From assembly GCA_045612485.1 (NCBI GenBank), contig JAZKZE010000123.1:1-37383 (forward strand): DNA of 37,383 nt, given 5' to 3'. Positions 33,070-37,383 of the stretch are shown in pieces; within the stretch, counting starts at the first letter, position 1; each line of letters opens with the position of its first letter. Made by a program: the position numbers and the translations under genes. The notes below the pieces were generated by a model, which had not been told where the DNA came from, made no database searches, and saw nothing but the letters and a program-made list of their open reading frames with translations. Origin of the DNA: RGIG5327 sp045612485 (GTDB taxonomy: Bacteria > Verrucomicrobiota > Lentisphaeria > Victivallales > UBA1829).

Positions 33070-33105
33070 AAAGACCGGAAAGAATATTCTTTCCGGTCTT
33101 TTTTT
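33070..33105 (+). terminator. Terminator of the gcvH-like/hypothetical operon
   Basis: AAAGACCGGAAAGAAT (33070-33085) is followed directly by its reverse complement ATTCTTTCCGGTCTTT (33086-33101), and the T run extends to 33105. Confidence 0.9.
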
Positions 33106-33120
33106 ATTCTCTTTCAGCAC

Positions 33121-33155
33121 AAAAAAACTCCCGGGACCAGAAGGAACCGGGAGTT
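33121..33155 (-). terminator. Terminator of the minus-strand SDR gene
   Basis: AACTCCCGG (33126-33134) pairs with CCGGGAGTT (33147-33155); the run of A residues from 33121 gives a T tract on the minus strand. It lies 25 bases beyond the SDR stop codon. Confidence 0.8.
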
Positions 33156-33180
33156 GAAAAGCAGTATTTACAGCAGACGA

Positions 33181-34038
33181 TCACACACCGGAGAAGGCGG
33201 AGAAACCACCGTCAACGGGAATAACTGTACCATTAACAAAACCGGAGGCTTTGTCATCTACCAGCCACAGAAGTGTGCCCAGCAAATCTTCGGGTTCACC
33301 GAATCTTCCCATGGGAGTATGGGAAAGAATGGTATTTCCACGGGGGGTCAGAGAACCGTCTTCATTGGTGAGAAGGGTGCGGTTCTGATTGGTAAGGAAG
33401 AATCCGGGAGCGATAGCATTGACACGGATACCCACTTTTGCCATGTGAGTGGCAAGCCACATGGTGAAGTTGCTGATAGCAGCTTTGGCACCGCTGTATG
33501 CGGGGATCTTGGTCAGGGGACGGAAAGCATTCATGGAAGAGATATTGATGATGGTTCCGCCGGTACCTTTTGCCATATCAGCGGCAAAGACCTGTGTGGG
33601 GAGAAGGGTACCGATGAAGTTCAGGTTGAACACAAAGCTGATGCCCTGGGGATCAAGATCAAAGAAAGATCTCTGCCCTTCCACAGGATTGAGAAGATCG
33701 TCTTTGGTGGCGAATTCTTTTGCGGTAGTTCCCTTGGGGTTGTTTCCGCCGGCACCGTTGATCAGAATATCACAGGTACCGAAAGCGGCAACAATAGCTT
33801 TACGGGCTTCTTCCAGGGATTCTTTTTCCAGTACGTTGGCAGAAAGGCCCATGGCGGTGCCGCCTTCTTTGATGATGGCATCGGCAACAGCCTTTGCACT
33901 GTCCAGATTGAGATCGAGGATCGCTACTTTAGCTCCGCAGGCGGCAAGAGCGCGTGCCATACTGCTGCAAAGGATCCCGCCGCCGCCTGTGACGACAGCT
34001 GTTTTACCTTTGAGATCGATGTTCAGAGGTACGTTCAT
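33181..34038 (-). CDS. SDR-family oxidoreductase, mannonate/fructuronate reductase-like
   Basis: This 285-residue short-chain dehydrogenase has TAVVTGGGGILCSSMARALA (13-32), NGAGGNNPKGTT (94-105), NISSMNAF (165-172) and the active-site YSGAKAAI (181-188, Tyr181 and Lys185). The insert between NGAGGNN and the middle of the protein (EFATKDDLLNPVEGQRSFFD), and the ending VDGGFSAFSGV, resemble the D-mannonate oxidoreductase (UxuB-type SDR) of Bacillus-like bacteria, which interconverts fructuronate and mannonate in hexuronate breakdown. It is a monocistronic gene on the minus strand, opposite the 34305 gene; a TATATT -10 candidate lies at 34131-34136, with an inverted repeat GCATGA/TCATGC (34082-34110) in the leader. 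AAAGGAGTAAAC precedes the ATG. Confidence 0.82.
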   Translation of the reverse strand: MNVPLNIDLKGKTAVVTGGGGILCSSMARALAACGAKVAILDLNLDSAKAVADAIIKEGGTAMGLSANVLEKESLEEARKAIVAAFGTCDILINGAGGNNPKGTTAKEFATKDDLLNPVEGQRSFFDLDPQGISFVFNLNFIGTLLPTQVFAADMAKGTGGTIINISSMNAFRPLTKIPAYSGAKAAISNFTMWLATHMAKVGIRVNAIAPGFFLTNQNRTLLTNEDGSLTPRGNTILSHTPMGRFGEPEDLLGTLLWLVDDKASGFVNGTVIPVDGGFSAFSGV

Positions 34039-34187
34039 GTTTACTCCTTTTATTTTGTTAAGTGAAAGTTTGAAATTTCCGGCATGATTTTCCCTTTGAA
34101 AAAGTCATGCAGTTAAAACATTCCTTATTTAATATACCACAACAGAGGAAAACTTAAAATGTTTTTTGCATAATATTTTCATTTTTC

Positions 34188-34216
34188 TTGCAAAATTGCC
34201 ACTTTGGGCGTATATT
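34188..34216 (+). promoter_or_regulatory. Promoter of the 34305 gene
   Basis: TTGCAA (34188-34193), a 17-base spacer and TATATT (34211-34216). Transcription would start at about 34222-34224, at the base of a perfect 12-bp hairpin. Confidence 0.55.
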
Positions 34217-34221
34217 TTAGT

Positions 34222-34254
34222 ACAGTATTTTTCTTTTTCGTGGAAAAATACTGT
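34222..34254 (+). other. 5' stem-loop of the 34305 mRNA
   Basis: ACAGTATTTTTC (34222-34233) pairs with GAAAAATACTGT (34243-34254) around a nine-base loop. The stem lies at the expected transcription start, about 50 bases before the ATG and its AGGAG site (34293-34297), so it could protect the message's 5' end. No T run follows, so it is not a terminator. Confidence 0.5.
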
Positions 34255-34304
34255 TTCCGGATCCACTGAAAATGAAAAATAACATACAGAACAGGAGAAA
34301 TGAT

Positions 34305-34772
34305 ATGAGAAAATTATATCTTGCCGCGACATTGCTGGTTGCCGGTACACTCTTTTCCGCTTTTGCGGCGGAAAATACTGCCGCAGACCAAAAAGTGCAA
34401 CCCCGTACAAAAAAATATGCGGAGTTTTCCAAACTTCCGGAACTGCCACCTGAAACGGATATGAGTTCCGATGCGGCAAAACTCAAATACCTCTCCGGTA
34501 AAAAAATGGACATCATGCTCAAAATGCATGACACAAGGATCAAACTTATCAAAAAAGATCCCAGACTTGCCGCATTACGGAAAAGGATCCTTTCCCTTAC
34601 GCTGGAACTGAGTCAGGAATTGAATGCGAAACGGGAGATGTATGAACTCAACAATGCTCTGGCAACTGTTGAAGATGCCATGAAAGAGATCATTGCAAAA
34701 CAGAAGGAAGCTGAAAAGAAAGCTTCCTCTGAAAACACGATAGAAACAGAAAAAAAAGAAGATAAAAAATAA
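34305..34772 (+). CDS. Small secreted coiled-coil protein
   Basis: This 155-residue exported protein has a signal peptide (MRKLYLAATLLVAGTLFSAFA, cleaved near residue 21). The mature part is charged and mostly helical: KLKYLSGKKMDIMLKMHDTR, a basic stretch RLAALRKRILSLTLELSQEL, and a Lys/Glu-rich tail (KEAEKKASSENTIETEKKED). No domain is recognised. AGGAG at 34293-34297 sets the ATG at 34305; an in-frame ATG farther upstream lacks a ribosome site. folD begins ten bases after its stop, so the two are probably co-transcribed, although a functional link is not evident. Confidence 0.75.
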   Translation: MRKLYLAATLLVAGTLFSAFAAENTAADQKVQPRTKKYAEFSKLPELPPETDMSSDAAKLKYLSGKKMDIMLKMHDTRIKLIKKDPRLAALRKRILSLTLELSQELNAKREMYELNNALATVEDAMKEIIAKQKEAEKKASSENTIETEKKEDKK

Positions 34773-34782
34773 GGAAAAGACC

Positions 34783-35697
34783 ATGGCAGCAATCAAAGAA
34801 GAATTTCTCAGCAAAATCATTGACGGAAAAGCGATTTCCGCACAGATAAACAAAGAAAATGCGGAAGAGACCGCAAGGATCAAAGAAAAATACGGAACAG
34901 TACCGGGACTTGCCGTCGTTCTGGTGGGCAATGACCCTGCCTCCCAGGTGTATGTTTCCTCCAAAGTAAAAAAATGTGCGGAACTCGGTTTCTATTCCGA
35001 AAAGATCGTTCTTCCGGAAAATGCCACTCAGCAGGAAGTTCTGGATGTGGTCAATTCCCTTAACAGCAATCCTGCCATCCATGGTATCCTTGTCCAGTCC
35101 CCTCCTCCGCCCCAGATTGATGAACAGGCGATCATCAATGCCATTGATCCGGCAAAAGATGTGGATTGTTTCCATCCCGTCAATGTGGGAAAACTTCTTC
35201 TGGGCGATCTTTCCGGAATGCTGCCCTGTACTCCCTGGGGCGTCATCCAGCTTCTGGACCGTTCCGGGATCAGTCCCGCAGGCAAACACGCTGTGGTACT
35301 GGGCAGAAGCAATATTGTCGGCAAACCCATGGCGGCTCTGCTTATGGCAAAAGGCAAAAACGGCGATGCCACTGTGACCGTCTGTCATTCCCGCACAAAG
35401 AATCTTGCGGAAATCACCCGGAGTGCAGATATCATCGTTGCTGCTATCGGCAAACCGGAATTTCTGAAAGGGGATATGGTCAAAGAAGGGGCGGTAGTCA
35501 TTGATGTGGGCATCAACCGCATTGCCGATGCATCCGCACCTAAAGGGATGCGTCTTGTAGGGGATGTGGCATTTGATGAAGTGGCGGAAAAAGCCTCAAA
35601 GATCACACCGGTTCCCGGTGGAGTCGGTCCCATGACCATTGCCATGCTTATGAATAATACCATCCGGGCTTTCAAAGCGGCAATGGCAGAAAAATAA
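34783..35697 (+). CDS. folD: Bifunctional methylenetetrahydrofolate dehydrogenase/cyclohydrolase
   Basis: This 304-residue enzyme converts 5,10-methylene-THF to 10-formyl-THF in the cytosol. Catalytic Tyr57 and Lys61 lie in YVSSKVKKC (57-65); Gln105 and the acidic D126-x-D128 follow. NADP-binding is seen in VVLGRSNIVGKPMAALL (171-187), with VCHSRTK and PVPGGVGPMTIAML towards the end. Two normally invariant motifs vary: QLPLP is QSPPP (105-109), and KDVDG is KDVDC (125-129). Length fits the family. The enzyme should still be active, since the key Lys and Asp are kept. It follows the secreted coiled-coil gene closely. One-carbon supply for purines and formyl-Met is the usual role. Confidence 0.93.
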   Translation: MAAIKEEFLSKIIDGKAISAQINKENAEETARIKEKYGTVPGLAVVLVGNDPASQVYVSSKVKKCAELGFYSEKIVLPENATQQEVLDVVNSLNSNPAIHGILVQSPPPPQIDEQAIINAIDPAKDVDCFHPVNVGKLLLGDLSGMLPCTPWGVIQLLDRSGISPAGKHAVVLGRSNIVGKPMAALLMAKGKNGDATVTVCHSRTKNLAEITRSADIIVAAIGKPEFLKGDMVKEGAVVIDVGINRIADASAPKGMRLVGDVAFDEVAEKASKITPVPGGVGPMTIAMLMNNTIRAFKAAMAEK

Positions 35698-35712
35698 GAA
35701 TTTTTCAAACCG

Positions 35713-35742
35713 TTCAAACGGGATGCAACACTCCCGTTTGAA
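35713..35742 (+). other. Hairpin after folD without T run
   Basis: TTCAAACGGG (35713-35722) pairs perfectly with CCCGTTTGAA (35733-35742). There is no T run on either strand, so it may be a factor-dependent stop or an RNA-processing element. Confidence 0.45.
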
Positions 35743-35783
35743 TTGAAATATTATGCAGACAGTCTGAAGGGAGGGAATCTTTT

Positions 35784-37241
35784 ATGCCGGGGATCATATT
35801 TTTTATAGTTTTTGCAGTCGTTATTCTTCAGATTCTTTCCCGGATCGGAAAAAAAGCACAAAAAAATTCCGGCAGACAGGGAAATAATATTCCATCCCGC
35901 AAGGATCTCCTTTCTGCGGAAAAGGAGGAAAAATCTTCAGGTTCTGCTGTTCCAACCTGGACTCCCGCAGTGGAAAAATCCCCTTTTTTCATGGTAAGAA
36001 AAAGCAAATTGAACGGTGTCTGGATGGAAAGTGCCGGAGAAATGGGGCTTGCCTTCTGCCGTCCGGATGCGGATGATCCCATGCCCTCCATCAAGGGAAA
36101 AATGGAGGATTTTGAAGTATCGGTCATCATAAGCAAAAGAGCGGAAGGCGGAATGGAAACCATATACAAGGCAATCTATCCGCAGGAACTGCCCTTTGAT
36201 TTTCTGCTGGGGAAAGCAGATACAAACCGGTGTAAATGCCTGTTGAAAGACAGAAAAAATATTTTTTTCAGCGATCCGGAATTGCGGGCAAAATTGAAAG
36301 ATACAAGCAATGACGATATCTGCGACAGGATCTTTTATGCGGAAGAGGAAAATATTCTGACAGATTTTCTGAAGGCTGATGAACGTGCCGACCATCTCTC
36401 CTGGTGTATGGGGGCATTGAAAAATTTTATGATAAGTGACAGAAATATCATCCTTATCTTTCAGGGGGTGGATGATGAAGTTACGGAAGTAGTATCCAGA
36501 CTGCGTCTGCTTCTCCAGCTGGCAAAGTATTTCGGCAAACTCTCCCCGGAAGAAAGAATGAGTCTTACAGCATTGGCTGCAAAAATTAAAGAAAAACCTC
36601 TCAAAGTAACAGAAAATACAGTAAAAACGTTCAAGCCGGAAATCAAAAAGTCTGTCATTCCCGCAGTTACCCCTCTGCCGGAAAAGAAAAAGATTTTTTC
36701 AAGCAATCCGGTTCCCCCAATTCCCCCGGCACAGCCTGTACCGGCGGCAGTTCCGGCACCCCCTTCTGTTCCGGAGTTGCGTCCGGCTCCACCGGAATCC
36801 CATACGGTAAAAACAGAGGAAATAACACAGCAAATTCCGGCATCCGCCACACCTTCCAGCACCGATCTTTCTGTAGAAGTCCTTGCTGAAAATCTTTTTG
36901 GAAATGCTTTTGCAGGGGATAAGGAAAAAGAGTATTTTGCATCGGTAAAAGGGAAAAAAGTTATCTGGAAGGGAATGGTGAAAAGTGCTTTTTCCTATTC
37001 TTCCGACTTTGTTTTCGGCAATCAGAAAGGGATCAAGGCAAAGATCTTTCTTATGGATTACAAACGTCAGGGTTCTCTGATTTCTTCCCAAATCAATGCA
37101 ACAATAAGTTTTCCGGTGGAATATGAAGCCTTTTTACGGGAAAATACCGGTAAGGAAATTTATTTTTCAGGCGAACTCTTTCATTTTGAAAGTATTTCCA
37201 AAGAAATTCTTCTGACAAACGGCAAACCGGAAAATCAATAA
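35784..37241 (+). CDS. Membrane-anchored protein with Pro-rich linker and C-terminal OB-like domain
   Basis: This 485-residue protein starts with a single hydrophobic helix (GIIFFIVFAVVILQILSRI), then a basic stretch, suggesting a signal anchor with most of the chain in the cytoplasm. Residues about 60-260 form a folded region of unknown type (SKLNGVWMESAGEMGLAFCR, FEVSVIISKRAEGG, TNRCKCLLKD). Residues about 305-360 are Pro/Val/Ala-rich. The last 115 residues (KGKKVIWKGMVKSAF, NATISFPVEYEAFLRENTGK, EIYFSGELFHFES) look like a small five-stranded beta barrel of the tRNA-anti-like OB type; this is inference. GGAGGG precedes the ATG. No homologue is named with confidence. Confidence 0.7.
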   Translation: MPGIIFFIVFAVVILQILSRIGKKAQKNSGRQGNNIPSRKDLLSAEKEEKSSGSAVPTWTPAVEKSPFFMVRKSKLNGVWMESAGEMGLAFCRPDADDPMPSIKGKMEDFEVSVIISKRAEGGMETIYKAIYPQELPFDFLLGKADTNRCKCLLKDRKNIFFSDPELRAKLKDTSNDDICDRIFYAEEENILTDFLKADERADHLSWCMGALKNFMISDRNIILIFQGVDDEVTEVVSRLRLLLQLAKYFGKLSPEERMSLTALAAKIKEKPLKVTENTVKTFKPEIKKSVIPAVTPLPEKKKIFSSNPVPPIPPAQPVPAAVPAPPSVPELRPAPPESHTVKTEEITQQIPASATPSSTDLSVEVLAENLFGNAFAGDKEKEYFASVKGKKVIWKGMVKSAFSYSSDFVFGNQKGIKAKIFLMDYKRQGSLISSQINATISFPVEYEAFLRENTGKEIYFSGELFHFESISKEILLTNGKPENQ

Positions 37242-37264
37242 AATTTTCCACAACTATCCCATAG

Positions 37265-37293
37265 TTTTGTAAAAATGGCATATTTTTACAAAA
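37265..37293 (+). repeat. Perfect 12-bp inverted repeat
   Basis: TTTTGTAAAAAT (37265-37276) and ATTTTTACAAAA (37282-37293) are separated by GGCAT. It lies in the untranslated region before whatever gene follows the window and may be an operator. The rest of 37242-37383 shows no gene. Confidence 0.6.
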
Positions 37294-37383
37294 TTATGTG
37301 CGTAAAGAAATCTGCTTTTAAAAAAGTGATTTTGCCAGATTTTTTCAAAAATACTTCTTTATCCTGTTTTGTGCAACCTTCAG

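Noticed and set aside
34082..34110. GCATGA/TCATGC inverted repeat as a terminator
   Set aside because: It has a long loop, only six certain pairs and no T run; it sits in the leader of the minus-strand SDR gene and at most could be an operator.
1..37383. CRISPR arrays, insertion sequences, rRNA
   Set aside because: No spaced repeat array, transposase or rRNA sequence was found on reading the window; the only duplicated border is that of rhuM.

Overview
The window looks like a chromosome segment from the PVC superphylum, most likely a Lentisphaerota bacterium of the Victivallis type. The evidence is a pseudopilin-like secreted protein beginning FTLIELLVVIAIIAIL without the usual Gly-1, tandem DUF4838 secreted proteins, a Verrucomicrobia/Lentisphaerae-type conserved hypothetical (32419-33051), Gram-negative envelope genes (skp, lpxD) and AAGGA/AGGAG ribosome sites. 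The taxonomic call is inference from gene content; there is no rRNA in the window.

Layout. 1-1188: end of a PlsC acyltransferase followed by a CobS-like membrane protein that has lost its acidic motifs. 1208-5422: a LacI-type regulator divergent from a three-gene oxidoreductase operon (MDR dehydrogenase, Gfo/Idh/MocA, quinone-reductase-like). 5653-8539: a glyoxalase-fold (VOC) gene whose 3' end is followed by an inserted rhuM gene flanked by 36-bp direct repeats, then a MATE exporter. 8692-13992: hexose-6-phosphate mutarotase plus a three-gene Fbp/Afu-type ABC importer. 14206-16732 (minus): prmA and a sodium:neurotransmitter-family symporter. 16892-16967: tRNA-Cys(GCA). 17049-24745: an AraC regulator divergent from a pseudopilin-like protein, two DUF4838 paralogues and a small secreted protein, the best candidate for an undescribed polysaccharide-related system. 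24746-25435: a long AT-rich region with repeated TGTTNAWAA motifs leading into dnaA. 25436-31742: dnaA, a periplasmic 5'-nucleotidase-like phosphatase, a small exported protein, skp, lpxD and a pteridine-reductase-like SDR. 32024-33051: a GcvH-like protein with a displaced lysine and a PVC hypothetical. 33181-34038 (minus): an SDR of the mannonate/fructuronate type. 34305-37241: a small secreted coiled-coil protein, folD, and a membrane-anchored protein with a Pro-rich linker.

How genes work together. The LacI and AraC loci look like two separate carbon-source modules: one cytoplasmic redox, the other secreted. The mutarotase/ABC cluster fits uptake of a sugar or sugar phosphate, although the transporter family is often labelled as iron-specific. 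skp and lpxD belong to outer-membrane assembly. Several sigma70-like promoters share an unusual TTGCA(A/T) -35 box with 16-17 bp to TATATT or TATCTT.
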